From an uncultured Chloroflexales bacterium (GTDB lineage Bacteria > Chloroflexota > Chloroflexia > Chloroflexales > Chloroflexaceae), in NCBI GenBank assembly GCA_937902315.1, contig CALGUG010000044.1, positions 1 through 64,000 on the forward strand: a DNA stretch of 64,000 bases, in the 5' to 3' direction. Position numbers and translations under genes: made by a program. Positions 1 to 8,324 of the stretch are shown here, piece after piece. Position 1 is the stretch's first letter; each line of letters starts with the position of its first letter. The notes under the pieces were generated by a model. The model did not search any database. It was given only the letters and a program-made list of their open reading frames with translations, and was not told where the DNA came from.

Positions 1-54
1 TGGTATGCGAACGATCGCCTTTTGCTGCCGACACGACTTTTGGCTAATGCATAG
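1..54 (+). repeat. R4 dispersed repeat, copy 1
   Basis: The block beginning GGTATGCGAACGATCGCC and running through TGCTGCCGACACGACTTTT recurs almost exactly at 19937-19990 and, inverted, at 55776-55827. Here it is cut by the window edge and is followed directly by half of an R2 hairpin (GCATTGCGGGAGAAGGG, about 55-71). It is intergenic and has no open frame of note. Confidence 0.8.
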
Positions 55-118
55 CATTGCGGGAGAAGGGAGCATCGCTTCCATCAGCACCCTCACATTT
101 CACATCTGCTCGCTTGCT

Positions 119-264
119 TCAAGCTTTTGGCCTTCGGCAGAGCGGAAGCTGCCTCTTTGTGTCGAGAGCTAGTTCGCACGATCGCGAACTAGCTCTCAGG
201 TCTTTCCCTGTATTCGCTGTTCCCACATTGTGAGCGTGCCAGCTTTTAGGAGGATTTGCTATGT
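119..264 (+). repeat. R3 MITE-like element (partial) with internal hairpin
   Basis: It contains the R3 body motif TTTTGGCCTTCGGCAGAG at about 125-142 and ends with the R3 right terminus GGATTTGCTATG at 253-264. Between them is a perfect 14-bp inverted repeat (164-177 and 184-197, arm GAGAGCTAGTTCGC). The left terminus is not clear. The AGGAGG at 249-254 is part of the repeat end and precedes only a 14-codon frame, so it is not a ribosome site for a gene. Confidence 0.65.
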
Positions 265-288
265 CAGCAGAGGAAGAGCGGGTTAGCT

Positions 289-2511
289 TTACTCGCTTGA
301 GCTAGGGACCGGTTTATGGTTGAGCAGGCTGCGAATCGCTATGCCTAAGCTGAGCGGTGTAAAGGGTTTAGCAATGAAGTCGAACTGATAGGCCGGATTG
401 ACCAATTCGGGCATGGTTGGGGAATCGTAGCCCGAAGTGAAGAGCACCTTGATCGACGGATAGAGTTGATTGACGTATTCGGCCACCATAATGCCGCCCA
501 TCTTGGGCATCACTAAGTCGGTGACGAGCAGGTCGACACGGGGCAGTTGTTGAGAATGCAGACGATTGAGGGCTTCGCTGCCGTTGCTGGCTTCGAGCAC
601 AGTGTAGCCACAGTTGCGCAATGTTCGCACCATCAGCATGCGCACGACCTCTTCATCTTCTACCACTAAGATGGTCTCGGTTCCACGCGGAATCTCGTCT
701 TCATCGAATTCCTCTTCGCAGAGCTCGACTTCATCTGTCGCACAAGGCAGATAGACCTTGATTGTGCTGCCTTGGCCGACGCAACTTTGCAGCACGACAG
801 TACCCCCTTGCTGTTGGATGATATCGCGACAGATCGAAAGCCCGAGGCCGGTGCCTTTGCCAGGAGCCTTAGTGGTAAAGAAGGGTTCAAAGGCGTGTTT
901 GAGCACATCTGGCGGCATGCCGACGCCCGTATCTAGCACCTCCAGAAGCGTGTAATCGCCGATCTCAAGAACCTTTTGCACCTGGCTTGGAAGCTCTTCA
1001 TAACTGACATTGGCGGTCGTGATGCGCAACGTGCCTCCGTGCGGCATGGCATCGCGCGCGTTGATCACTAGGTTGATGATGACCTGCTCGATCGAGCTCG
1101 GATCGACTTTGACTGATTTGAGTTCTGGGGCAAGCTGGAATTGAAATTCGATATCTTCTGTGACGATGCGGCGCAAGAGTTTGTCTAAGTTCAAGACCAG
1201 ATCGTTGAGGTTGAGCACAAACGGCTCGCTGGGTTGGCGCCGAGCGTAGGTCAGAAGTTGTCTGATGAGGCTGGAGGCGTGGTTAGAGACCTTTAACACT
1301 TCGCCTAGATCTTCGTAGATGGGGTCATCGCTTGCGAGCGAGGCGCGTGCTAAGTTGGTATAGCCCGAGATAGCCGTCAGAATATTGTTGAAGTCGTGGG
1401 CGATGCTGCCCGTAAAGAGGCCGATGCTCTCCATTTTTTGGGCGTGAATAAATTGGGCCTGCATGCGCTGGAGATCGGCTGGGCTGCCGCTTTGAAAGGC
1501 GGCGGCCGATGCTACAACTTCGTTTTGGCTTGAGTCGCTGTGGCTGCTTTGAACGCTACCTTCTTTAAAGAGCTGCTTTTTAGTGGGTGTGGTGCTGGCT
1601 GCTTGTTGGCCTTGAGCCTGAGTTTGTTTTGAAACCTGAAGCGCTTCCGGCTGCTGTTGGTAGATTGCAACGCTCAATACAAAAATAGGAAGCTGAGTCA
1701 GGCCTATCAGCAGTTGGGCCGCGAACTGGCTCTCTCCTTGGAAGCTGCTTGTCATGCAGAGCAGCGAGCTGAGTGCAATGACGCCAGCAACAGCGCGCTG
1801 ATCGAAGCGAATGGCGACCCACACCTGCACTATGGGAATGAGTAGCAAATATTGGGTCGAGAAGTGGGTTGCCAAGCGCACGATTACGATGATTGCGACC
1901 CCGATGAGGAAGGCCTCTAATAGCACTGGGTAGCTGGGCCAACGGTAGGGTTTTGACGATGTGGCCCATAGAATGATACACGGCGTTAAGAAGAGGTAGG
2001 CTAAGCTATTCGATACACTCCACGTGAGCCATGTCTGCCAATTTGAGCTCTGGTCGCTTAACCAGCTTGGCAGCGTTCCTAACAAGGTAGCGAATGCTGT
2101 TACAAGCACAGTGGTGAGTATGAAAAGAGCCAAGTCTCGCACTTTGTTCAAGCGCAGGGGTGTGCTGCTCAGCTTTTGCATGATGATGGTGATGAGCAGC
2201 GCTTCGACCTTATGCAAGACCGAAATGTACAAAGTATAGAGTGAGATAGAGCCTAACAAGTAGGCGGTGACAATATCGATCGCTAGGGCGCAGAGAAGCA
2301 CTTTAGACCATAGCTGACGTCGACACAATACCAGGGCTGCGAGTAGTAAGACATTAGGTAGGCTAACAAGGATCGGAAAATTAATATTTGTAACAACAAC
2401 TATATGTAAGAAGCTAGATACGAAGTAGATGATACAGCTACAGGCAGCTAGAAAGAAGGAATATACCTGGTTTGGTGCAGTCATAAGGATACGTGCAGGT
2501 TTCGAGCTCAT
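289..2511 (-). CDS. Membrane-bound hybrid sensor histidine kinase with receiver domain
   Basis: This is a 740-residue hybrid two-component kinase. Residues 15-290 are strongly hydrophobic with about eight membrane segments and look like a MASE1-type integral-membrane sensor. A Gln/Ser-rich linker (290-345) follows, then the dimerisation/phosphoacceptor helix with AHDFNNILTAISGY (H372), the N-box NLVINARDAM (480-489), the G boxes DTGVGM and GKGTGLGL (527-558), and a receiver with acidic pocket VVEDEE, phosphoacceptor D665 in VTDLVMPKMGG and K715. There is no DNA-binding output domain, so the phosphate probably moves to a partner or the receiver tunes the kinase. The gene is monocistronic with a long AT-rich upstream region. 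ATG at 2482-2484 is an alternative start; neither start has a clear Shine-Dalgarno. The domain calls are firm; the ligand is unknown. Confidence 0.9.
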   Translation of the reverse strand: MSSKPARILMTAPNQVYSFFLAACSCIIYFVSSFLHIVVVTNINFPILVSLPNVLLLAALVLCRRQLWSKVLLCALAIDIVTAYLLGSISLYTLYISVLHKVEALLITIIMQKLSSTPLRLNKVRDLALFILTTVLVTAFATLLGTLPSWLSDQSSNWQTWLTWSVSNSLAYLFLTPCIILWATSSKPYRWPSYPVLLEAFLIGVAIIVIVRLATHFSTQYLLLIPIVQVWVAIRFDQRAVAGVIALSSLLCMTSSFQGESQFAAQLLIGLTQLPIFVLSVAIYQQQPEALQVSKQTQAQGQQAASTTPTKKQLFKEGSVQSSHSDSSQNEVVASAAAFQSGSPADLQRMQAQFIHAQKMESIGLFTGSIAHDFNNILTAISGYTNLARASLASDDPIYEDLGEVLKVSNHASSLIRQLLTYARRQPSEPFVLNLNDLVLNLDKLLRRIVTEDIEFQFQLAPELKSVKVDPSSIEQVIINLVINARDAMPHGGTLRITTANVSYEELPSQVQKVLEIGDYTLLEVLDTGVGMPPDVLKHAFEPFFTTKAPGKGTGLGLSICRDIIQQQGGTVVLQSCVGQGSTIKVYLPCATDEVELCEEEFDEDEIPRGTETILVVEDEEVVRMLMVRTLRNCGYTVLEASNGSEALNRLHSQQLPRVDLLVTDLVMPKMGGIMVAEYVNQLYPSIKVLFTSGYDSPTMPELVNPAYQFDFIAKPFTPLSLGIAIRSLLNHKPVPSSSE

Positions 2512-3097
2512 GTAATTCTATCCATAGAGATCGCGTGCCAAGACGCAACAAGCAGCTGGAACGACACTAAGAGCATGATTAAAAATGCTAGGTTTATTCT
2601 TTAACCGACTAACCCAAACTTGTGAAGAATAGGCTGAAATGTCATGGCGATTGTTGATAAAGCCGAAACACCGAAAAAGCTAAAATTTCTTTGAAAGATC
2701 TCTACTGAGATAGAATATCTATGCTGACATATTTAAATTCTGCCAGTTCTGTAGAGTATAATTTTGTTAATCTATTCTACTATGTCCGAACGTGATTTTC
2801 CTAGAGTTTCATCAACAAAAAATCATCATTATAGTATATGTTCAATATTTTCAGGCTGTTTTTTATTTATAAATTGACGATTTTTACAAATTATTAACAA
2901 TATTAGAAACGATTCAAAAATGAATAGATTGTTGGTAATGTAAAAATTTTGTCAAAATCGGGATATCTTGCAAAATACAACGTAATAATTGAGCGAAATT
3001 ATCATATGTGGTACGAGGAATAGATAAAAACTTTTCAAGTATTGTCAGAATAAAGAGTAGATAGTGTGAGAAAGAGAGATCTAGAGCCTAAATGAGG
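2512..3097. other. AT-rich gene-free region upstream of the histidine kinase
   Basis: About 590 bp with no credible gene on either strand. Roughly 2580-3060 is far richer in A and T than the flanking genes, with runs such as TTTTTTATTTATAAATTG near 2860. It should hold the promoter of the minus-strand kinase gene (an AGTATA/TATACT element lies near 2755), but no full promoter could be assigned. I see no cluster of DnaA boxes that would suggest an origin. Confidence 0.5.
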
Positions 3098-3134
3098 AAG
3101 GCATACCAGAGACAAAAGTGCTCGGGTATGCCTT
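3098..3134 (-). terminator. Stem-loop terminator downstream of eda
   Basis: The arms AAGGCATACC (3098-3107) and GGTATGCCTT (3125-3134) form a 10-bp stem. On the minus strand the stem is followed by CCTCATTT. It lies 130 bp downstream of the aldolase stop. The T-tract is weak. Confidence 0.45.
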
Positions 3135-3260
3135 GTTTGTTGCCCTAGAAATGGGGCTGGTTTGTGTGAGAGGGCCTAAAAGCTAGCCGAGCGCTGCGCA
3201 ACCTGCTCGCTGTGTTAGGCGCTTCTCATAGGAATGATGATGAAGTGAGTGTCAGAGCGC

Positions 3261-3887
3261 TTAGGAGACGGCTTCAACACAGGCGCGCGCGATGCTGGTG
3301 ATCTGAGCCCAGTCGTTGCTTTGAACGGCCTGCTTCGACACCAAATTGCCGCCGATACCTACTGCCGCTGCTCCGGCATCGAGGTAATCACGGGCATTTT
3401 TGGCATTGATGCCGCCGGTCGGCACGAGCTTGAGCTGGGGTAAGGGTGCCAGAATGTCGCGGATGTAGGCCGGCCCAAAGGCGCGAGCTGGGAAGATCTT
3501 GATCATATCGGCGCCTAGCTCGTAAGCGTGGAGAGCTTCGGTGGGCGTGAGCGCGCCACAGATGATCGGCGTTTCGCGGGCGCGGCTGAGGGAGATCACT
3601 TCGGCATTGATGGTAGGTGTCACCAAGAATTGGGCGCCTGCATCTATAACCTGGCGGGCTGCATCGGGGGTCAAAACGGTGCCAGCTCCGACCTGAACCT
3701 TATCTCCGAACGTAGTACGGATAGCTTGGATCGCTTCGGAGACGCCTTGTCCTGTCAAGGTGAACTCGATAGCGCTAATGCCGCCATCATAAAGAGCTTG
3801 AGCGATTTCAACCGCTCGATCATATTGATCTAATCGCACGATCGCAACGATGCGCGTGGAAGCGATGGCGTCTAAGACTGCATTCAT
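3261..3887 (-). CDS. eda: 2-dehydro-3-deoxy-phosphogluconate (KDPG/KHG) aldolase
   Basis: This is a class I aldolase that splits KDPG to pyruvate and glyceraldehyde 3-phosphate in the Entner-Doudoroff route, and usually also acts on 4-hydroxy-2-oxoglutarate. The whole TIM-barrel family pattern is present: AIVRL near the start, the Glu in AIEFTLTG, VGAGTVL, FLVTPT, the Schiff-base Lys in MIKIFPA, and the phosphate-binding VPTGGIN. The length of about 208 residues is normal. I chose the ATG at 3885-3887 because the upstream in-frame start at 3923 would sit almost at the transcription start of the promoter at 3934-3961. No other Entner-Doudoroff gene is nearby, so it may serve sugar-acid breakdown. 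Confidence 0.9.
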   Translation of the reverse strand: MNAVLDAIASTRIVAIVRLDQYDRAVEIAQALYDGGISAIEFTLTGQGVSEAIQAIRTTFGDKVQVGAGTVLTPDAARQVIDAGAQFLVTPTINAEVISLSRARETPIICGALTPTEALHAYELGADMIKIFPARAFGPAYIRDILAPLPQLKLVPTGGINAKNARDYLDAGAAAVGIGGNLVSKQAVQSNDWAQITSIARACVEAVS

Positions 3888-3933
3888 AAGACTATTCCAT
3901 TCTATGGACCGTGGGCGACACAAGTATATGGGT

Positions 3934-3961
3934 AGTATACCGCATGTTAGTCACCATTCAA
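3934..3961 (-). promoter_or_regulatory. Sigma-70 type promoter of eda
   Basis: Read on the minus strand: -35 TTGAAT, 16-bp spacer, -10 TATACT. Transcription would start near 3926, giving a leader of about 40 nt before the ATG at 3887. Confidence 0.65.
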
Positions 3962-4096
3962 TCAACATTGGTAGCCTAATGGGCAGTTTCGTTGTTGGCT
4001 TTTGAAGCAAATTTTTATGATAGAAACTAGAGCAACTTTGTCGTAAATGATGTACAATGTTGAAATATAGGGCAGAAATAATGAAAAGGAGCCAAT

Positions 4097-5035
4097 ATGA
4101 CGAGTACAGCCCAATTTTCGGCAGAGACAAGTCCCGATGGTGCCTTTGTTCGGCAAGCCTATACGATACGCGGGCGTTTTAGCGCTGATGGCTCGACGGG
4201 CTTCCCGGCGGAAGCGGGTCGCTATCATCTTTACGTCTGTTACGCCTGCCCTTGGGCCCATCGAGCGATCATCGTGCGCTCGCTGCTCGGCTTGGAAGAT
4301 GTGATATCGATGTCGGCCGTCGATCCGATTCGCGATGAGCGCGGTTGGGCCTTTCGCGATGGGCCAGGCTATAGCAAAGATCCGATCAACAACTTCGCCT
4401 TTTTATCGGAAGCCTATCTGCAGACTGACCCGAACTACACGGGGCGCTACACTGTCCCCTGCATTTGGGATCGAGCGACTCAGCGCTTGGTGACCAACAA
4501 CTATCCCTACATCACGCTCGATTTCGAGACCGAATTCAAAGCATTCCATCGTCCGGGCGCGCCCGACCTCTACCCCGAGGCGCTGCGCGACGAGATCGAC
4601 GCCATCAACGAAGTGATCTACGAAGATGTCAACAACGGCGTCTACAAGGCGGGCTTCGCTGTCTCGCAGCAGGCCTACGAGCAGGCCGTCGATGCGCTGT
4701 TTGCGCGGCTCGACTGGCTAGAAGAGCGGCTTAGCAAACAGCGCTTTTTGGTGGGCGACCAGATCACCGAGGCCGATATCCGGCTCTTCACCACCTTGGT
4801 GCGCTTCGACGCGGTCTATTACGGCCACTTCAAGTGTAATCTACGGCGGATCGTTGACTACCCCAACCTGTGGGGCTATGCGCGTGACCTCTACCAGCGC
4901 CCGGGCTTCGGCGATACGGTGAACTTCGATCATATCAAACGCCACTACTACATGACCCACGATGCGATCAATCCAACTCGAATCGTACCGAAGGGGCCGA
5001 TCGTCGATTGGAATAGCCCGCACGGTCGCAGATAG
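4097..5035 (+). CDS. Xi-class glutathione S-transferase / glutathionyl-hydroquinone reductase
   Basis: 312 residues, the usual size for the YqjG/ECM4 family. These enzymes reduce glutathionyl-hydroquinones and related conjugates using a catalytic cysteine. The N-terminal thioredoxin-fold half holds YACPWAHRA with the nucleophile at C51. The TVPCIWD segment and the following NNYPYI are where the family carries its glutathione-binding loop. The C-terminal half is the helical GST domain with the ITEADIRLFTTLVRFD segment typical of the group. A good Shine-Dalgarno (AAAAGGAG) precedes ATG 4097. The next gene, an acetyltransferase, starts 17 bp after the stop, so the two are probably co-transcribed. 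Whether the host makes glutathione cannot be told from this window. Confidence 0.88.
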   Translation: MTSTAQFSAETSPDGAFVRQAYTIRGRFSADGSTGFPAEAGRYHLYVCYACPWAHRAIIVRSLLGLEDVISMSAVDPIRDERGWAFRDGPGYSKDPINNFAFLSEAYLQTDPNYTGRYTVPCIWDRATQRLVTNNYPYITLDFETEFKAFHRPGAPDLYPEALRDEIDAINEVIYEDVNNGVYKAGFAVSQQAYEQAVDALFARLDWLEERLSKQRFLVGDQITEADIRLFTTLVRFDAVYYGHFKCNLRRIVDYPNLWGYARDLYQRPGFGDTVNFDHIKRHYYMTHDAINPTRIVPKGPIVDWNSPHGRR

Positions 5036-5052
5036 ACGGGAGATTGGGGAAG

Positions 5053-5568
5053 ATGAGTGAAGAGACTATCGAGATACGGACAGCGCGTGCGGATGAGTTT
5101 GAGGCCATCAACAGCCTAACGCGCTTGGCCTACGAACAGTATGCGACGATTATGGCTCCCAGCGCTTGGGAGGGCTTGCGCTCGGCGATTGATGCGGCCT
5201 TAGCGAGCACTGATCCACGCATCGAGCGGATTGTTGCTCTGCGCAACGGCCAGCTGGTTGGCAGCGTGATGCTCTTTTCACCCGGACTGAATTTACATAA
5301 AGAAGCGAATGCCGGCGCGGAATGGCCGGAGTTGCGCATGTTGGCGGTGCACCCTGATGAACGAGGTAAGGGTTTAGGCCGCCTATTGGTGGAAGCCTGT
5401 ATCGAGCGGGTGCGGGCCAATGGCGGGGAGTGGTTAGGCTTACACACCTCTGAAAGCCTGAAAGCTGCGATTCGGCTTTATGAACGCTTGGGCTTCGAGC
5501 GCGATCCCGAGCGTGATTTTCAGCCCGAGGGCGCTGAGCTGGTGATGGGCTATCGCAAAGCGCTCTGA
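5053..5568 (+). CDS. GNAT-family N-acetyltransferase
   Basis: A single GNAT domain of about 171 residues. The acetyl-CoA binding segment is clear: LRMLAVHPDERGKGLGRLLVEACIER, split across motif A with the R/Q-x-x-G-x-G/A pattern (ERGKGLGR), followed by the C-terminal AIRLYERLGFERD. Substrate is not predictable. It follows the glutathione transferase at short distance and is followed by a stem-loop terminator at 5696-5725, so the pair looks like a two-gene transcript. I prefer ATG 5053, preceded by GGGGAAG, over the in-frame TTG at 5044. Confidence 0.85.
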   Translation: MSEETIEIRTARADEFEAINSLTRLAYEQYATIMAPSAWEGLRSAIDAALASTDPRIERIVALRNGQLVGSVMLFSPGLNLHKEANAGAEWPELRMLAVHPDERGKGLGRLLVEACIERVRANGGEWLGLHTSESLKAAIRLYERLGFERDPERDFQPEGAELVMGYRKAL

Positions 5569-5582
5569 TCAAAGCGCTCTGC

Positions 5583-5684
5583 TACCAAATCCAGCTAATT
5601 ACTTTTGGCCTTCAGCAGAGCGGAACTTGACTCTTTTTGTTGTCCTGCATTGAGGGAGTACAAGCCTTTAAACAGATTTGGTAT
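5583..5684 (+). repeat. R3 MITE-like element, about 102 bp
   Basis: Left end TACCAAATCC and right end GATTTGGTAT form imperfect terminal inverted repeats around the body motif TTTTGGCCTTCAGCAGAG. It lies just downstream of the GNAT gene and directly before the terminator. Confidence 0.75.
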
Positions 5685-5695
5685 GAGCGACGTAC

Positions 5696-5725
5696 AGCAG
5701 CCCTGTCTCGATCGGCAGGGCTGCT
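5696..5725 (+). terminator. Intrinsic terminator after GST-GNAT
   Basis: Perfect 10-bp stem AGCAGCCCTG / CAGGGCTGCT with a 10-nt loop, followed by TGTTGCTCT. The U-tract is modest. Confidence 0.6.
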
Positions 5726-5809
5726 TGTTGCTCTAGGAAATGCGTTGGATCGTCACGTTGTCGCGCGCTTTGCTAGCACAGCTAGAAGCTCGTTTTGCTG
5801 GGCGGGATG

Positions 5810-5830
5810 TTGATAGCCGTAGGCGGACGC
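5810..5830 (-). repeat. R1 dispersed repeat core
   Basis: Minus-strand copy of the R1 core (CGTCCGCCTACGGCTATCAA on the minus strand). It is preceded on the plus strand by GGGCGGGATG, as in the copies at 12905 and 20009, and lies between convergent genes. Confidence 0.85.
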
Positions 5831-5889
5831 GCCAAGCACCGAATGAGAGGGAGAGCGCACAGCGCCAGATCTAAACACTGATTGCTGTT

Positions 5890-7005
5890 TTAGTGCTTCA
5901 CAACCGGCAGAAAGATCTGATGACTCGTAACAACTTCGAGTGCGCCGATATCGCACTTGCTATTGACGGGCCGAGCGGTGCCGACTTGATCGACAGCGAT
6001 GCCGCAGGGCTCAGAGATCGCGTCGATGGCCGGGTTGCCCGCTAGCGGTTTGCGGGTTTGGGTTGGGCCGCCGTTATTGGCCAAGGGGCCTAAAGGCAGG
6101 CTTTGGTTTTTGGCGTCGCCCGGCTGGGTGAAGCTGGCGCAGTTGTTGTCGCTGGCGAGGTTGTTGCCCAAGGACGTGATCACTCCATCACAGTCGCCCG
6201 TGCTATTGCCGCTGAGCAGCGAAGCCTTGATCGAGAGTGTACTGCTGGCCAAGCCATCATTGTAGATGCCCGCTCCGAAGGCGGCTTCGTTCTCGCTGAT
6301 TGTCGCGTATTCGATCAGAGCAGTGCCGCTGCCCGCTTGGTAGATCGCGCCGCCTCCGCCAGCCGCCTGATTGTTATCGAAGGTGCTATTGCGAATCGTG
6401 ATGTCGCAAAGGCTATAGATCGCTCCGCCGTTGTCATTGGCGCGGTTGTTGGCGAAGGTCGAACGCTCGATGCTGGCCGAGCCAGCTTGACAGTTGATGG
6501 CTCCGCCTTCGTTTTGGGCTTGGTTGCTGAGGAAGCTGCTTTGGCTGATGTTGAGGGTTCCGTAGTTGTTGATCGCTCCGCTGGCGTTGCTCGAAGCGTT
6601 ATCGCGCATCACAACCCGATGCAGGTTGAGCTCGCCAAAGTTCTCTAAGGGAGCAGCGCTGTTGAAGCGCCCATTTTGCAGAGTAAGCTCGTTGAGGGTT
6701 AATTTTGCCGAGTTATAGACCTGGAAAAAAGCGTACTGCCCTTGGCCGTCGAGCGTGATCGCGCCCGCACCGTTGATGGTGACCTCGCCGGCCACTTGAA
6801 TGTAGGATTGAAGCTGGATAACGGCAGTGCCGCAGTTGAAATTGATCGTGGTGACACCAGCTGAGCTAGCGGCATTGCGCAGTTGCGTGTCGTTGCTGCA
6901 ATCGCTGATCGTGACGTCTCCGGCGGCTTGTACAGGAGCCACAAAGAGTAGAGGTACTACGAAAACTATGCTAAGTGTCAGAGCGACAATACGGAACAGT
7001 AACAT
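5890..7005 (-). CDS. Secreted beta-helix protein with choice-of-anchor Q-type C-terminus
   Basis: 371 residues, exported. A classic signal peptide (about 1-28, ending VQAAG) is followed by repeated short units such as GGAINC, GGAIYS and GGAIYQ alternating with STFANN / STFDNN, the pattern of right-handed parallel beta-helix, PMP-like repeats. The C-terminal part (GPLANNGGPTQT, NPAIDA, CDIGALEV) matches the choice-of-anchor Q type of extracellular protein. The last residues IFLPVVKH resemble the tail seen on many Chloroflexota secreted proteins. No catalytic residues are evident, so it may be a surface or adhesive protein. A strong Shine-Dalgarno (GGAGG, 7 nt) supports ATG 7005. Transcribed alone. 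Confidence 0.8.
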   Translation of the reverse strand: MLLFRIVALTLSIVFVVPLLFVAPVQAAGDVTISDCSNDTQLRNAASSAGVTTINFNCGTAVIQLQSYIQVAGEVTINGAGAITLDGQGQYAFFQVYNSAKLTLNELTLQNGRFNSAAPLENFGELNLHRVVMRDNASSNASGAINNYGTLNISQSSFLSNQAQNEGGAINCQAGSASIERSTFANNRANDNGGAIYSLCDITIRNSTFDNNQAAGGGGAIYQAGSGTALIEYATISENEAAFGAGIYNDGLASSTLSIKASLLSGNSTGDCDGVITSLGNNLASDNNCASFTQPGDAKNQSLPLGPLANNGGPTQTRKPLAGNPAIDAISEPCGIAVDQVGTARPVNSKCDIGALEVVTSHQIFLPVVKH

Positions 7006-7089
7006 ACTCTATCCTCCGTGCTATCTAGATAAACACACTTCGTTCGAGCCTATACACCCTAGACGGAGAGAAAGCGGGTTACTTTCCAT

Positions 7090-7127
7090 AGAAATGCCGA
7101 TCTATCTTGAATAGTATCGGCATTTCT
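7090..7127 (+). terminator. Stem-loop with T-tract on the plus strand
   Basis: Perfect 12-bp stem AGAAATGCCGAT / ATCGGCATTTCT. The T-rich run (TTTTTCTTGG) lies on the plus-strand side, although both neighbouring genes are on the minus strand. It may end the upstream lipoprotein transcript without a U-run or stop an antisense transcript. Confidence 0.45.
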
Positions 7128-7160
7128 TTTTCTTGGACGATTTTTGCTGTTGTGGATCGC

Positions 7161-7949
7161 TTATTGTGGTGGCTCGATCGTGATATTGGGGTCGTAGGTG
7201 ATGGTCTGAACCATCTTTGTGATCTTCCCATCGATATTCGATTCGCTCTCTTGTCTGATCGGTAGGCCGCTATCTTTAGCGATCCAGACCTTGGCATCGG
7301 TGACATAGGTCTTGCCATCTGAATCGTAGCTGCTGGTATAGCTATAGAGATCGGCTGAAACGCCGTCGATATCTTCGCTGCCGAGGTGCTTGGTATTGCT
7401 AAGGGTAACTCCTATGCTTGCGGGGTCTTGGGCGATCTCTTCGATCATTGGGCCGATCTGGCCTGCGCCGGGCGCCTCGATCCAGCTCTCGCCCATTTTG
7501 ATCCACATCGTATCGTCGATCACGATCATCTCGCTTTGAATGTCATCGTTATGCACAAACGTGTGAATTTTGTTTGGCAGGATGACATAACTTTCGACTT
7601 GGTTCAGTTTGCCATCGCTCTCCATATCGAGCTTGGTATGGAAGGGGCCAGCTTTGGTATAGGCGCGGAAGGAGTTCATGATCAGCTCGGAAAGATCTTC
7701 GTCGCTGGCGGCTGGCGCAGAGGTGGGTTCAGTGGTTGGCTCGGCTATCGCTTCAGCGGTAGGAGGCGGCTCGGTTGGCTCGGCTGCGACCTCGCTTGGT
7801 GCTGCAAGCGCTTCACTGGCAACACTGGTGGGCGCTGCTTGAGCGGCTTCTTGATCGCTGGGCTGGTTTTGGCTCGCGCTCGGTTGCGATGCGCTGCCGC
7901 ATGCGCTTAAAAAGAACAGTACACAAATCAGCCAAACAAGAGATCGCAT
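7161..7949 (-). CDS. Lipoprotein with LppX/LolA-like domain (paralogue 1)
   Basis: Exported lipoprotein of 262 residues from the ATG at 7949; the frame is open upstream, but this start is preceded by AAAGGAAA and begins the signal peptide MRSLVWLICVLF. The lipobox LSAC gives the lipidated cysteine. A low-complexity Ala/Pro/Glu/Thr linker (about 25-85) leads to a folded domain with the pattern ESYVILPNKIH, VIDDTMWIK, LGSEDIDGVSADLYSY and WIAKDSGLPIRQE. This resembles the half-barrel lipoproteins of the LppX/LolA kind, which bind lipids or other hydrophobic cargo. The next gene upstream (8325-9098) is a clear paralogue with the same opening and the same TITYDPNITIEPP ending, so this is a tandem duplication. 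Function is inferred only from fold-level resemblance. Confidence 0.75.
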   Translation of the reverse strand: MRSLVWLICVLFFLSACGSASQPSASQNQPSDQEAAQAAPTSVASEALAAPSEVAAEPTEPPPTAEAIAEPTTEPTSAPAASDEDLSELIMNSFRAYTKAGPFHTKLDMESDGKLNQVESYVILPNKIHTFVHNDDIQSEMIVIDDTMWIKMGESWIEAPGAGQIGPMIEEIAQDPASIGVTLSNTKHLGSEDIDGVSADLYSYTSSYDSDGKTYVTDAKVWIAKDSGLPIRQESESNIDGKITKMVQTITYDPNITIEPPQ

Positions 7950-8111
7950 GGAGGTTTCCTTTCGATGAGGGTGGATTTGTAGAGTCTGTTCAAGCAGCAC
8001 GAGGAATGCTTCAGAATCTTTACACCAGCAAGACGTATGCTATCAACAGAACCTTTCCAAGCAAGCCATAGCCCTGGCGGACAGGTCTCAACCTCCCATT
8101 CGGCTTCTAGC

Positions 8112-8132
8112 GCGTCCGCCTACGGCTATCAA
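8112..8132 (+). repeat. R1 dispersed repeat core
   Basis: Plus-strand R1 core preceded by CCCATTCGGCTTCTAGC and followed 13 bp later by an R2 hairpin. The same R1-R2 composite occurs at 23598 and 63567. Confidence 0.9.
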
Positions 8133-8143
8133 GTGGGCGCTTC

Positions 8144-8188
8144 TGCCCTCATCCCCGGCCCTTCTCCCGCATTGCGGGAGAAGGGTGC
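8144..8188 (+). repeat. R2 GC-rich hairpin repeat
   Basis: CCCTCATCCCCGGCCCTTCT followed by the inverted repeat CTTCTCCCGC / GCGGGAGAAG around ATT. It is almost identical to 23627-23671 and 63599-63640. Sequences of this look are scattered in many bacterial genomes. Confidence 0.85.
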
Positions 8189-8233
8189 AGCGCGGCGTAC
8201 TCGCTGTGTCTGCGCCGAGTTCGCGGAAACAAC

Positions 8234-8284
8234 AAAGCGTAAGCGGCTGTGCTATCAGCTTCCTCTTACGCTTTGGCTGAAACG
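8234..8284 (-). terminator. Probable terminator of the 8325-9098 lipoprotein gene
   Basis: Perfect arms AAAGCGTAAG (8234-8243) and CTTACGCTTT (8275-8284). On the minus strand the stem is followed by GTTGTTTCC. The loop of 31 nt is long. Confidence 0.5.
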
Positions 8285-8324
8285 ATCTGCGCAGATTGCG
8301 CGAGTTTGTTTGGACTTATTTTTG

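Noticed and set aside
241..305. AGGAGG followed by ATG and a 14-codon frame (MSAEEERV...) suggesting a small gene
   Set aside because: The AGGAGGATTTGCTATG string is the right end of an R3 repeat (compare CGGATTTGCTATGA at 42840), and the frame stops after 14 codons.
2580..3080. AT-rich block considered as a replication origin
   Set aside because: No cluster of TTATCCACA-like boxes and no dnaA, dnaN or gidA nearby.
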